Positions 1 through 14,100 of a stretch of 64,000 bases of DNA are shown here, piece after piece. The notes beneath the pieces are model-generated. The model searched no databases. It was given only the letters and a program-made list of their open reading frames with translations, and was not told where the DNA came from. A program made the translations under genes and the position numbers. The DNA is taken from positions 22,203,045-22,267,044 of the forward strand of contig NC_092680.1 in the NCBI RefSeq assembly GCF_964355755.1, in the 5' to 3' direction. The first letter of the stretch is position 1. Each line of letters begins with the position of its first letter. Source of the stretch: Antedon mediterranea. Lineage: Eukaryota > Echinodermata > Crinoidea > Comatulida > Antedonidae.

Positions 1-286
1 AAAAAATAAAATTGTTATACTTTTTATCCATCATTATCAACAAAATGCTGTGTATGTCTTTCGCTCATTATCCTCAAAGACTTTCTTGCCATATTAATAC
101 TAATTAGTCCAAATGTAGGGTTTTCGTTTCATTTTCATTGAAAACTCTCTACATATAACATTATACAAATTTCTAGTTGAAAAACATCATAGTAAAAAGG
201 TTCAATTATATTTTTTGATGATAATACAGCACATCTTGAAGTACTATAGACTTGCTATCATAACTAAGTTTGGTTTAAATAAACAG

Positions 287-2182
287 GGCAGTGGAGATGA
301 CTGTTGTCATTTTGTTGTAACAAAATACAAAGACAAAGGATTTGTAACTTTAACATCAATGGATGCTAAAGGTCAGTGTGTGGGGTTTTTGCCAGATGGT
401 GTTACAAAGCCAACTGTTGATACGGGTGAATCTAATGTACGACTGTATGCAGAAGTTATACAATGTAAGTATTACCCACAGTTACTTACTGTACATGAAT
501 CTAATGTATGACTGTATGCAGAAGTTATACAATGTAAGTATTATTCAGTTACTTACTGTACTTGAATCTAATGTACGACTGTATGCAGAAGTTATACAAT
601 GTAAGTATTACTCACAGTTACTTATTGTACATGAATCTAATGTACGACTGTATGCAGAAGTTATACAATGTAAGTATTACCCACAGTTACTTACTGTACT
701 TGAATCTAATGTACGACTGTATGCAGAAGTTATACAATGTAAGTATTATTCAGTTACTTACTGTACATGAATCTAATGTATGACTGTATGCAGAAGTTAT
801 ACAATGTAAGTATTATTCAGTTACTTACTGTACTTGAATCTAATGTATGAGTGTATGCAGAAGTTATACAATGTAAGTATTATTCAGTTACTTACTGTAC
901 TTGAATCTAATGTATGACTGTATGCAGAAGTTATACAATGTAAGTATTATTCAGTTACTTACTGTACTTGAATCTAATGTATGAGTGTATGCAGAAGTTA
1001 TACAATGTAAGTATTATTCAGTTACTTACTGTACTTGAATCTAATGTATGAGTGTATGCAGAAGTTATACAATGTAAGTATTATTCAGTTACTTACTGTA
1101 CTTGAATCTAATGTATGAGTGTATGCAGAAGTTATACAATGTAAGTATTATTCAGTTACTTACTGTACTTAACTGATAAGTAGTGATGCTATCAAATGTA
1201 TACACAAGTAATACTTTTAAAGTGTAGGAGTGTTTATTTCTTATACAATCACACATTTATATATAATTATAGTATTTTATTATTTTCAATTTGTAAGTAA
1301 AGTAAATATAGAATGAACTTTAGTTGTTTCAATATAAAATTTAATAACAAAAAGAGAGTTTCGTTTCGGTGCCATCATAGAACTATTTTCAAGATCCAGT
1401 AACTACAAAACAATAATAAATATGTGCACTAAGCACCAAAGTTGGTGACAGGAAATGCTACTGAGGGCTAATTAAGTAATTAGCTCCTCCTACTGAGTTA
1501 GATAAACAATTTAGCTTTGATGGAATCCGATTGTTTATTGAGTGTAGGTTTTAACTCATTACATTACATATTAAAGATGTATTGTCCCTTGAAACACAAA
1601 AAAATGAAGGTCAAAATATTCTAAATTTAAATTGGCCATATCAAAGTAATATTAAAATTATTCACTTAAAGTCGAAAATTCGAGCCAAAAACAACAAGTT
1701 TACGTAATTAACAGGTAAATTAATTTGATTACATTTGTCTGGAAAATCGTCTCGAGCGAAAGTAAACAAAGATTTCAAACCACGAGTACGCATTATGCAT
1801 ATGCTAATTAGGATTGTTTACAACTCGTCACAGTTCAGAAGGTATTTTCACACAGATCGTGAGGAAGTTTTATGACTATGCATACAGAGTAGCCAAACAA
1901 GCGCGTTTCATTATGGGATATGTTTTGATTGAAAACTTTGACTGGAAGTTAACAAAAAAACGTCTGTATTTCAGTTAAATGATTTTTTTTTCGAAAAATT
2001 TTTGGTGATAGTTAATAACTATTATGATACTTCAAAATGACCCACCTTTTTTCGAAATCTTTTATTTTTTATTTTTTTAGAATTAGTCAAAGGGACAATA
2101 CATATATATATATTTTTTTTTTTCAATTATCTAGTTGGAAAACCAAAGTGTATTTTAGAGGATGAGACACCAATAACAAAAC
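287..2182 (+). CDS. Exons 1-2 in window: beta-trefoil-like segment
   Basis: Exons 287-464 (phase 0 to 1) and 2135-2182 (phase 1 to 1). The first reads GDDCCHFVVTKYKDKGFVTL, then a stretch ending VRLYAEVIQ; the second completes a Phe codon and reads GKPKCILEDETPITK. The pattern of hydrophobic strands, a 'VTLTSM' turn and 'GFLPDG' recalls fascin/FGF-type beta-trefoil modules found in some invertebrate PLAT proteins. This assignment is tentative, since only about 60 residues of a trefoil are present and the rest would lie upstream. The AG at 285-286 shows exon 1 is internal, so earlier exons are outside the window. The 3' end of exon 1 and its donor are copied about ten times in the following intron. 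Confidence 0.6.
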
Positions 2183-5100
2183 GTAAGTACTTTATTGGAA
2201 TTTATGGTTTATATACTTTTTAATTTTAAACTTTGTGTGGGACTGTTATTAAGTGGTTTGGCAGTGTTTAAATTTACCTAATACCACTCTTGTATTTGAA
2301 AGCCAGATATCTAGAAAGAACACTGAAATCCTACTTTTACCGGAAAAGGTCTTTAAGTTCTAGAGCCATATACATGCTGCCATAAATAAGAATGTACTCT
2401 CATATCTTACTTGGAATTAATTAGTTAAATGATAGCTAAATAAACAAATACACAATTATATTATGTTTCTTATTAATGAATGTACAGATTATGTTAACTG
2501 GTACTGGTTGGTTGGATGTATTGCTGTAATTATTATAAATTGATCAAAACTTATTTGACCAATTAATTTATTCACATCAATAACGCTTTGAAATTGTTTG
2601 AAAAAGAAACAAAAAAGATGATATTAATATTAACAGGCATAGAATAAATTCTACTATCCAGCTGAGTGATATACTGAAAATTAATTAATTATAAAGATGA
2701 GGAAATATATAATAAATATATTTATTTCATTCCATCCATGTCTGTCTCAATCTACTCTCACTTGCACTGAGTGTTGCCTGAACGCTCTGCAATTTATTTC
2801 TGGCTGTTTTACTTTTCACTAAAATGATGAAATTATGACGAATAAAATTAAAATAGATTGTTTGTATGATTACATTTTAACAACAGCAGTGAAGTATAAA
2901 TGTAATAATGATTATTTACATAAAGATTAAACTAAATATTTTATAATAGTGATCTATGTAACATAATGTTCACAGCACAGTAAATCCCTTTAATATTGTC
3001 ATTTAATTTTAACACTTTTATAATAGTTTCTTCATTTAATTTACTTGTTTCTGTGTTATTTATTTTTTTATATATTCATAAAGCAACACTAGACTCTATA
3101 TTAACCTCTGTGACACCAGCAGAACCAGCACTTCCAGGGAGTTCCACTCCATCCCCTAGTATACCTACATTTCCAGAAATTGAAGAACAGGAAATTGAAC
3201 TGCTTCAAATGGAAAGAACCCTAACACCAGTAAAAGAAGAAAAAAAACCTTCACCTATATCAGCCAAAAAAGACACGTTGACTCCTGTTCTTATTGATGA
3301 GAGTAAACCACTAGAGAAAGAAAAAACACCAACCCCTGAACCTACTCCTACACCTTTGAAAGAAAGATCACCAACACCAGTGAAAGAAGAAACACCAACC
3401 CCTGAACCTACTCCTACACCTTTGAAAGAAAGATCACCAACACCAGTGAAAGAAGAAACACCAAAACCTCCTACACCTTTGAAAGAAAGAACACTTACAC
3501 CAGTAAAAGAAGAAACACCAACACCTTTGAAAGAAAGAACACCAACCCCAGTGAAGGAAGAAACACCAAAGCCCCTAACACCATTGAAAGAAAGAACACC
3601 AACACCAGTGGAGGAAGAAACACCAAAGCCCCCTACACCATTGAAAGAAAGAACACCAACACCAGTGGAGGAAGAAACACCAACTCCTCAAATTCCACAG
3701 AGAATTCCAACTCCTCCACCGGCCCCACCAGTAAGGGTAATGATTCCAGTAATACTTAAACGAAAAAAAGAACTAACTCCATTGGTGGAAGAAGAAGATT
3801 TAGCTGCAGGTTATGACCAAGTATTATTGTTCTTCAATGTGTTGAGTTGTCAGCAGCTTTGCTTTGCAATACACTACAATATATACTTACTTACGAAAGG
3901 ATGTAAATGATAGGTTGTCAGCTATGAATGTCTTCTAATAATTTATTGTTTTGGTTTTGTTTAAACAAAGATAAAACAACATGGATCAAACATCTATATA
4001 ACTTATACAAAATAGAATAGATGAAATCAACCACATCAGCAATACAATGTAAGCTTAGCCTGCATATTTTAACATAGGATGAGTGAAAGGTACTATTCGG
4101 ATTAAATGGATTTATGTTAACTTATAGGTATAAAACCCAAGATATTCTGCTAATACTGCTCCTGCTGTACTTAAGCCTACCTTAATAATAAACAAGATTA
4201 TGTTGATGTACGTTTGTTGTTTACTTTTTTCATGTCTTTTATTATTAATTGTGCTTTTTTTAATTAAAAACATTGTTTTGTTTTATTTGCTTAAACAGGC
4301 TTGTTTTGCTTCATAGACTTAGAAATAAATTGCATAATTACAATCAGTATCAGTAATATTTTATTTGAAAAATCTTGGAAAAAGGACTAAACTTTAACAA
4401 TAGTAATGATGATATTTTAATAGGTGCAAAAAGGATGCCTACACCCCATCCTGCAACACCCCATCCTGCAACACCTGTAGAAGAATTTGAAGGTAATTTG
4501 GGTTTCATTTTCTATTTGTTCCCAGTCTATCAAGTATCAAGTGTGTTGCTTGTAGTTAGTTACATTTTGCAACCTTTCAATTGACCGCCTCAAGACAACT
4601 TGAGGTTGATGATTTTAATCATTTTATGAATACTCATATGATTTTTAAACTTAACTAACACCAGAATGATATTAGTGCTAATTATATTTCATGTTTTCTA
4701 AAAAAATAAAAAAAAAATAATCATAAATTGTAATTAATCGAATTGATTGATCATTTGCAATGCTTCCACTTGAATTCAAAGTAATTCACACACGCACACA
4801 TATATTTATACTCTACTTTGGTATCAAGCATTTTATCTTATTGATCTGATATTTTAACTTGGATATATATAATATATATTTTAACAGATGGAGATTGGAA
4901 AGTATATGTAAAAACTGGGAAAATTGCTACCAATGAAATGGTGACATTGACTGTATATGGAGACAAAGGTATTTCTAAACCATTTCAATTGGGTAGTGGA
5001 GGTGAATTGTTTCAAGTTGACAAAGAAGATGAATTCAAGGTAAGGAAAAAAATTTATATTTGAATCAATCTTTCTCAATTTAAATATATCATTAATTACA

Positions 5101-8100
5101 TTTTAAATAATTTACAGAAAGAGACATTATATTTATTGAGCATTTACAGAACAGTTACATCTTTACAATATTGTTTTTTGTTTTACAGGTGAACTTATTA
5201 GATATTGGTGAAATATATAAAATCAGAATAGGACTTGAATCGGAAAATAAGAATGCAACCTGGCAACTTTCTCAAGTAAAATTGAAAAACATGAAAACAA
5301 ATGAACATTTGTTCTTCAAATTCAAGAATCATATTTTCTCCATACTGGAAGCAGATGGTGATTTGTGGCGAGAATTACCAGCAGTTAGACCAGGAAAAAA
5401 GCCATTACAAGGTAACAAACAAGTTTGATATTAAATCATAGATTTTATGTTTTGTGTATTTGATGAGGACAATGTGTAAGAATAATAGACATTCTTATGT
5501 TTTGACTTTTTTTTTTTACTTTTTGACTTAGTTCATAAATATGTTGTTGAAGTGCACACCGGTGTTGAACCTGGTAGTGATACAGATTCCAATGTATATA
5601 TTAACATAGTTGGAGAGAAGGGTGATATTGGAAATAGACTTTTACATCATTCAAACATGGAAGAGAAATTCCAAGAAGGACAAGTATGTATAACAAAAGA
5701 TAAAGGATGTACACTTCTATCATATATTGTCTGTAGGATTTGAAATTTGTGTAATTGCTTTCATAACATCATTATGCCTAAAATCTGTTGTGCATATGTA
5801 CAATATTCATATTCCTGTCAGACCAATTTTAAATTGTTTAATATTTTGCATAAACAATCTTATTCTGCAAAAAATACACAATCAATTAGCACTAACCCCT
5901 TAAATCCTCTTGCATTATTATCAACAGCAGGATGGTCACTATATAAATTACAGCTTTTCACTCTTATGTAGTGGAAGATAATTAAAGAATACTACTTATT
6001 TTCACCCTCTGCAAACATGATTACTACACTACAATCCACCTTACAGTAAGGCTTTAAAAACTTATAATTTGAAACAGGACTCAAGAATCCAAGGAAATAT
6101 GTTTCTAATGAAGTGAAAGGTGGCGGTATATAGTACAAAATATAATCCAATTTGATAGATACTTTTAATGGACTATGGTATCATTGTTTTGTAGATTGAT
6201 GTGTTTGAGCTACAAGCAGTGACTGTAATGAAACCTACAAAAGTTATTGTTGGGCATGATGGGAAAGGTGCTGGTACAGGATGGTATTTGCATAAAGTTG
6301 TTATAAGAGAAAGCTCAGATTCTAAAACAGAATTTATATTTACATGCAACAGGTAAGCTCAAACGTGTGTATAAATTAACAAGCACAAAACAAAAACAAC
6401 ATGGTAATACAGTATAAATAAAAGTGTGTTTTTTAGATAAAGCTCAACATCTAAAATAGAATATATTTGCACAAAATGTATTAACTGTAAATTGTTTCCA
6501 AATTGTTCAGATGGCTTGATGAAGGACAAGATGACAATGCAATTGAAAGGGAATTAGAACTGACAGAAATTAAATCAATTAAAGGTTGGTTATCTACAAA
6601 CCTAATTACCTCTAGTTTTATCTATTTTGCTTAGAGTGTAACTTATTTGTTCTGTAATTTTATACCTATATTATAATCTTATTATGGTTTCCATATTTTT
6701 ACAAGCCCTTGCAGGTTTCTGTGGAACCTTTCATCTTTATTTATTTATATTTTTTATTTTATCTAAGAAAGTGTGGAAAGATGAATAAAGTTATTATTAT
6801 TATTAATGTAGCGGTTTATTAAAGTTTTCTAACAGATTAAAATACAAAAAATACTAGCATGCTTACTTTCATTGAAGTACTTAGTCTCTCATAAAGGAAT
6901 TTTAGTTAGGTGCTGATTTGATTACTCTGCAGCTCTTCAATGAATTAATAGTGCAGTCACCTTTTACATTGTTATGTAAAAGATATCTTGTACATTTGGT
7001 GATGCTGTTTTTAGTATCAATGTGTACTATTTCGCTTTTTAGCGACTGATTGGCAAATCTTTGTAACGACTGGAAGTAATGCAGATTCAGGCCGGAATTC
7101 AACAGTCACTCTTCATGTGTATGGGGATAAAGGAATGGATGAGTGTATGTTGCTTCCAGATCATGGCAGTGGTTTTCAACCAGGAACAACACAAGATTTT
7201 AGAGTAAGTATGATCTTATATATGAATGATACAATTAATTAAAATAATTCAGTTCTTACTATCCTGATTACAGTAACTTAATTTTACTTAATTATCTACA
7301 TATTAGCTGCAATTCTTGTTACTTATACCTGAATAAATCACATGTATCTGTTATTTCAGGTCAATTTATGTGATTGTGGAAATCCATACAAGATTCGAAT
7401 TGGATATGATAACTGGAAGTCAGAGGATAGTTGGTATTTAAAGACAGTGAAGATGGTTAATTTACTTTCAGACACAAAGCTAAACTTTGAGTTTGACCGT
7501 TGGTTATCAAAGGAACATGATGACCTGGACACATGGAGAGAACTTCCCGTACTCATTCCTCCAAACAAACCACTTCCAAGTATGAACAAAATAAGCCAAT
7601 TTGTGTCATCTATGTATAAATTATGCTTTAATTTTGAGATATTCAATCCAAAAAATTATTTAAACATTTAATTATATGTTAATTAAACAGGTTCATACTT
7701 ATTTGGTTGTTTAATATTACAGTTACTAAGTATTACATCATGGTGTGGACAGGCAGCAATGAAGAGGCGGAAACTAATGCAAATGTATTCTTAAATATTC
7801 ATGGCAAATACGGTGATACTGGTTATAGGCATCTTTACAAATCCAAGAATAATGACAACATTTTCAGATCTGGTCAGATGGATGTATTTGAAATAGAGGC
7901 AGTTTGGCTTGGAAAGATATCAAAAGCTGTTCTATTACATGATGGAAAATCTCCAGATGTAGGCTGGTTTGTTGATAAGGTTATCATTAAGGAATCTAAA
8001 ACTGCAAAAAATGAGGTTTATTTTCCTTGCAGGAAGTAAGTATTGTATTGTAGGCTTTCTTGAGAAATTCGCATTGTTAGAGTTAGTAAAACTACCCCAC

Positions 8101-11100
8101 CAAAATGTTCTCTTTCACAAAAAACAATTTTAAAAAAGGTCAAAAATGTCTATCAATACTTGATTGATTGAGAAGGTTATTCATTTTGATGTCACTAATT
8201 TGATTTACTTACTTTTTAGTTATAAATTAGTAACTTCATCATTTCAGATGGTTTGATGTTGGAAAAGGTGATAAGAAAGTAAGTCGAGAACTATTTCCAG
8301 GCAAACCTGCAACAAGTAAGTTTATTGTATACATAATAGACAAGTTGTATAATGATTATAACCTGCAACAAGTAAGTTTATTGTATACATAATAGACAAG
8401 TTGTATAATGATTATAACCTACAACAAGTAAGTTTATTCTATACATAATAGACAAGTTGTATAATGATTATAGCATTGTGTACACTATTTTGTTTGACAA
8501 TTCTCTTTTTTATAAAATACTTACTTTAGTATTTACTATAATAAATTGTCAGCATTAATTTATAGTTGTTCTTCATCACGGCATCAAAGTGGCTCCAATG
8601 TGGTTAACTAACTAATATTTTTCTTTATTTTGTATTATATTTTTCTTCAACAATATTTTGAATACAATATTTAAAGTGTGAATTTAATTTAATTGAATAG
8701 CTCCTAAACCAATTTCTCAAGAAGAAGTAGAAGTAGGGACAACAACTGCAATTGTTAAATGGAGAAAACCTGCTGGTGACGTGACTGGTTACTGTGTAAA
8801 ATGTACACCAGCCAAGATTGACAAGCCGATTATTGACATTAGAAATCCAAGTTTGACTCAAGCAGAATTTACAGGACTAAATCCTGGTTATGAATACAGC
8901 TTTGATATAATATCACTCAATGAGGATTTAAAAGGAGATACTGTTACAATAAATGCTACTACTAGTAAGCATTTATATTTTCTAAATAAGAATAATTCTA
9001 AAAATAAATTGTAGAAGTAGATACTTGGTGGCAGGGCCATAGCCACAATAAACATTCTAGTTGCTGAATCTCAAATACTTGAAAGAAAATAATCAAAGTT
9101 TTATTCTTATGTTGTTAATTCACACTATTACATTTACTTAACATTATGGCAAATTCGTTTTTTTCTTAATAGTATTATATTATATACAGTTTTTAACAAT
9201 CAACAGATTGTCCAAAAGTGAAAGAAATGAAATTTAAAAAATAGATTGGTTTAAAAAGAACTATGTATCTACTATCTTCCAATAGAACCAAATCCTGCCA
9301 TCGGTGGTGAAATTAAAGCATCATTTCGCTCAATATCTGTTACTTGGGATGCGCCAGATGAAGGAAATTGGACTGGATATAAAGTAAAGTTAACTCCTGC
9401 AGATTCAAAGAATTCTACACTTAAGTTAGATGTTACAAAAAGATCAGTTGAATTCCAAGGTTTAACACCAGGCAAGAAGTACCGTGTAGAGATTATGGTG
9501 TTATGTGATGATATTGAGAGCGACAAATTAGTTCTTAGGGAAACTACCAGTGAGTATTTAATTCTACCTTTTCATTTGTGTTTTGTTAACTTTGGTATGT
9601 GGGTGTTATACAATGTTTGTAAGTTTAAAACACAGACATATTAACAGTGTAATTGTTATCTTTACTGGTTGTCTTCTATTATTTTGCTATTTTATGCTTC
9701 TATTTAAGAATCCTTTTATTTATAACAGAAATTCCAGATGTTGTTTTGTTGCCTGTACTTGATGCTGTATCTGTAGCAACAACTCATTCTATTGAGGTAT
9801 CTTGGAAGCAACCAGAAGGAAACATGAATGGTTATCAGTTAAAGTTGAAGCCACCTGATGGAGATGATCCTGAACAAACTATAAGCACCCCGGCTTGCAC
9901 TGAGGCTACATTTACTGGATTATCACCTGGAAAAGTCTATGAGATTGATATTGTAACTGTATTTGACTTTAAAAAAAGTGATATTGTCAAATTAGATGCA
10001 CGTACAAGTAAGTTCCTGGTTGAAATAGTTAATTTTTATAACATAAATATTTTATAGTTTAAAAAAAGAGGTCTGAATTAATTAATTTATGATATAGATG
10101 AAATCATATCTTCTAATTATAGATTTATCCATCTGGTAGGTTGCTACATATATAATATATGTATAAAAAACACAAGTTATTTTTAATAATTCATTTATTA
10201 GAGTCAATGTCAGACCAGGTTCGAGATCCTAAAACGGATAGTACCAGGAGAACCATTGTTGTTGGCTGGAAAAAACCAGAGCAGAATTGTGAGGGCTATC
10301 GTCTGACAATAACTCCTGGTGATGCTGAACAGAACGAAGTAATTATCAAAGATGCAGATGAAGTTAAAACATCATTTAATAATTTAGCACCAGGTCGGGA
10401 ATATACTATTGCAATATTTACTACAAATGGAGATGTGGAAAGTGAACCAGTTCAAGTTATCAAACATACTAGTATGATTATTGTTTGTTGAAATCATATC
10501 CCACGAAACCTAACTTTTATGAAACTGTACAACTTAAAAAAAATAAATACTTATGAGTTGGATGGTGAGAATATATCACCTTTTAGTTAGGTAGGGCTTA
10601 TTCCAAATGGCAGTCAGGTGTGTTATAATACTAATTAGTATAAAGAAAGAATAATAAATCAATACCATAGATTGATGCATTGCTATTTTAAAATATCATT
10701 GTATCATTAACTTGTCTGATTTGTTAATATTTTGTCTTATATTTTCTATTTTTGTAGAACCTCATGAAGTATTAAATGCTGCATCAGAGGCTACAGCCAA
10801 ATCAATTACTGTAAATTGGGATCGACCTTCAGGGGAACTTACTGGTTACAAAGTTATTTGCTTACCACTTATTTCTGGTCCAAAACCTTCAAATAGATCC
10901 AACAGCGACCTGACTAAAAAACAACTAACTGGTGTAAAATATGAACGGAGTAATACTGAAATATCTTCTTCGGACAAACGAAAGAATAGTAGAGCAGGTG
11001 AACGAACAAAAGAAGACCGAAAAAAAAGTGATGCAGGTGATCGATCCAAAAGTAGAACTGGAGACAGATCAAAGAGTAGAACTGGAGACAGATCAAAGAG

Positions 11101-14100
11101 TAGAACTGGAGACAGATCAAAGAGTAGGACTGGAGACAGATCAAAGAGTAGGACTGGAGACAGATCAAAGAGTAGAACTGGAGACAGATCAAAGAGTAGA
11201 ACTGGAGACAGATCAAAAACTGATGAGAAATCTAAAAACAAGCTTGATTCAAAAGGTGGCAGTAGACGGGGTAGTATAGCTTCTGTTGGATTAAATGAGA
11301 AACAACCAATTACCGTATATGTTGATGAGAAAACAACTAGAGCAAAGATAAGTAACTTAGAAGGAGGATGTCATTACATAATTGATATATTTACAATAGC
11401 TGGTGAACAAGAAAGCAAAAGTATTAACCTTAAACAGCGAACAAGTAAGTTTCATGGATATTTAGTACAAAAATACATACTTTCTGTATCATTTAGACTT
11501 TCTTTTTTTTTTAAATTTGTGTGCTTAAATATTTTTTTTTTCATTTACTTCATCTTTTAATTTAAATTTTGGCTGTCTGGTGAAACGTATTATTTGCTTC
11601 TATGTTCATTTGTTTGTTTTGTCAGTAATGTACATTTTGTTATTTTTTTCAGTAGTTTATTTTTTTTATATAATTTGTTGTCTCATATGTGAACTAATAA
11701 GAGTATAAAATAACAAAAGGATATAACATACATCTCAGGTCATAGCTTGTACAATTCAATTATAAAGAATATATCAATGCATTCAAGAAATTTCAGTGTA
11801 TATTTGTTCCTATAGTAATAATTGTATTATATATAATAATGAAGCCATGCCTCCAAATGTATCTTCCTTGTTATAATAAAACACATTTCCTTGCCTTTGC
11901 ACTTCTTACTGAAGCTATCTGGGATGTCATGTTGTGGATTTTGCTTATTGTGTTACCTGCATGTTTGCTTCGCTTAAATATAGAGCCTGACGTTGTCCAG
12001 AATGCTAAAGTACAGCAAGTGAGCAATTCATTGATATTGTCCTGGAATCCACCTGATGGAAAATGTACAAATTATCAAGTAAACCTAACTTCTTCTGGAT
12101 CTGATGACTCTGAAATCAGAATACTAGATCCAGACAAGGCCATGATAAAGTTCTCAGAACTTCAGTTTGAGCAAGAATACACAACTAATATTTTTACATT
12201 GGTTGAAGATGTCCAAAGTGAACCAGTTGTTTTTACTAACAAAGTAATGTCTCTTGAAAGTGAGTGACATAAACTCTCTACAGTATTTGTTTAATATTCC
12301 AGTTCATTTTTTATTTATTTTTTTATTTTCAAGTAGTTTGGCTTTAATGTTGGATTTATCTTGTATATATATGGTTCACATTCATTCATACTGCTTGTTC
12401 TCTTGTTTGTATATATATGGTTCACATTCATTCATACTGCTTGTTCTCTTGTTTGTATATATATGGTTCACATTCATTCATACTGCTTGTTCTCTTGTTT
12501 TATACAATGTTTAAAAGGTTCTAAAGTATGTAATCCTGTCGTACCTTTGTAAATGTAGAAATAGGTAATTGCTGATGTATGTACCATTATTGTGATCTGA
12601 ATAAGTTAAGCTTTGTTTGGTTATTTGATAATATTTCAATATTTCTATAGTCTTTTTTAAATCTTCTTTACATACTGCTTGTATTATTAAGCTGTTATCA
12701 TGTGTTACATGTAAAGCCAATGGAATTGATTTACTGATAATGAATTTCAATTGCAGAGCCTATGGCAGTAATTGAAGCAAAAACAGAAACTACTCTAAAT
12801 ACAATTGTAGTAACCTGGAAAAAGCCAAATGGAAATTATACAGGCTTTAAAGTGGTATGTGTAATGGCAGACAATAAAGAGGCTAAACCAATAGAAAAGG
12901 TTGTAGCATCAGATGTGTTTAAGGCAGAATATGGTGACCTTGAGCCAGGGAAAGAATATGATATTCAAATTTGGTCTTTAGACAAAGATGTACTTAGTGA
13001 GCAAGTTAAATTAAAGGACAAAACAAGTAAGGATACCTTTAAATAATTTCTGTCAACAAGTAGTTTCATACTGGTAATTATTAAAATTACTAAAGATGTA
13101 TTGTCTGCCCTCCCAGCAAAGAGTGTTAGATCATTATCTAGATAAGTGTCATTCTGGAGGTACCACCTCATGTTAGGTGACTACCACTTTTCTACCCATT
13201 GAGTCCAATTGCATGTTGTTAGATATCTAGAGCAAATTCATAATACATAATTATACAGCGTTTATTTGTGACTCTTTTAAAATACTTTTTTCAGAATCTG
13301 ACAAACCAGAGACACGTGAGTGAAAATATTTGTATTTAAAAAAAAAATTGTTTTTGTTTGAATACTATGAAATTTATAGCATTACTGTATGTAAAAATGT
13401 AATGGATAAGTAAAAAATATAGAATATGTTTAAATTCAGATTTATTTTTTTTATTACAAAGTTGTTTGAGGTGGTAGAGCAATATTGGTATTTATTTACT
13501 TTTTTTTATTTATTTATACTTTTTAGAAGGTGAATGGAAAGTTGTTGTCAATACTTGCAAAGATTCTAAACCTGTTGGTAATGGATTGATTCATCTGGTT
13601 GTTTATGGAAAAGATAACAAGTCAAAACAAATCCTACTAACTGAGGAAACAGAGCATAACTTGTTTGAGGCAGGAGCAACTGATGAGTTTGAGGTAAACT
13701 TTTCTGATATCTTCAAAATGTCCCTTGATTAGGCATTTCTATTCAGACAAATACTTTATAAGTAACTACTATAATACAGAAACAATATTGGTTAATGCAT
13801 ACAAATACAGAACTACAATGAACAATTTCTATCATGGGTTTAAGTAAGACGGGGATGCAGATATTTATAACAGAAGTATGTTATTTCTTTATAGATTATA
13901 TTTGTTTTATTGGGTTATGTGACACTTATGTATTTATCAGGTAAATGTTGGTGACATTGTTGAAATTTATAAAATACGCATTGGCATGGAAGAAGAAAGG
14001 TGTTGGGAAGGTTGGCACGTTCATGATATTTCTATGGTGGACAAACACACTGAAGAAAAATTAATATTCAACTTTGATCGTTGGTTGTCTCGTTATCAAG

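Noticed and set aside
215-511. ATG at 215 as the start of the giant gene
   Set aside because: The coding-like sequence begins at 287 right after a good acceptor (AAACAG), and the residues before it have no domain character. The frame upstream is intron.
2996-3083. Hydrophobic N-terminal stretch of the Thr-Pro-rich frame as a signal peptide
   Set aside because: It starts without ATG and is the polypyrimidine-rich end of an intron; the acceptor at 3083 keeps phase with the exon before.
3731-3736. GTAAGG at 3731 as the donor of exon 3
   Set aside because: It would leave phase 0, which does not fit the phase 1 acceptor of exon 4424-4492. The donor at 3810 fits.
13088-13102. TAAAGATGTATTGTC as a third copy of the TTAA MITE
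   Set aside because: Only about 15 bases match one terminal repeat; no interior or opposite end follows, so it is at most a stub.
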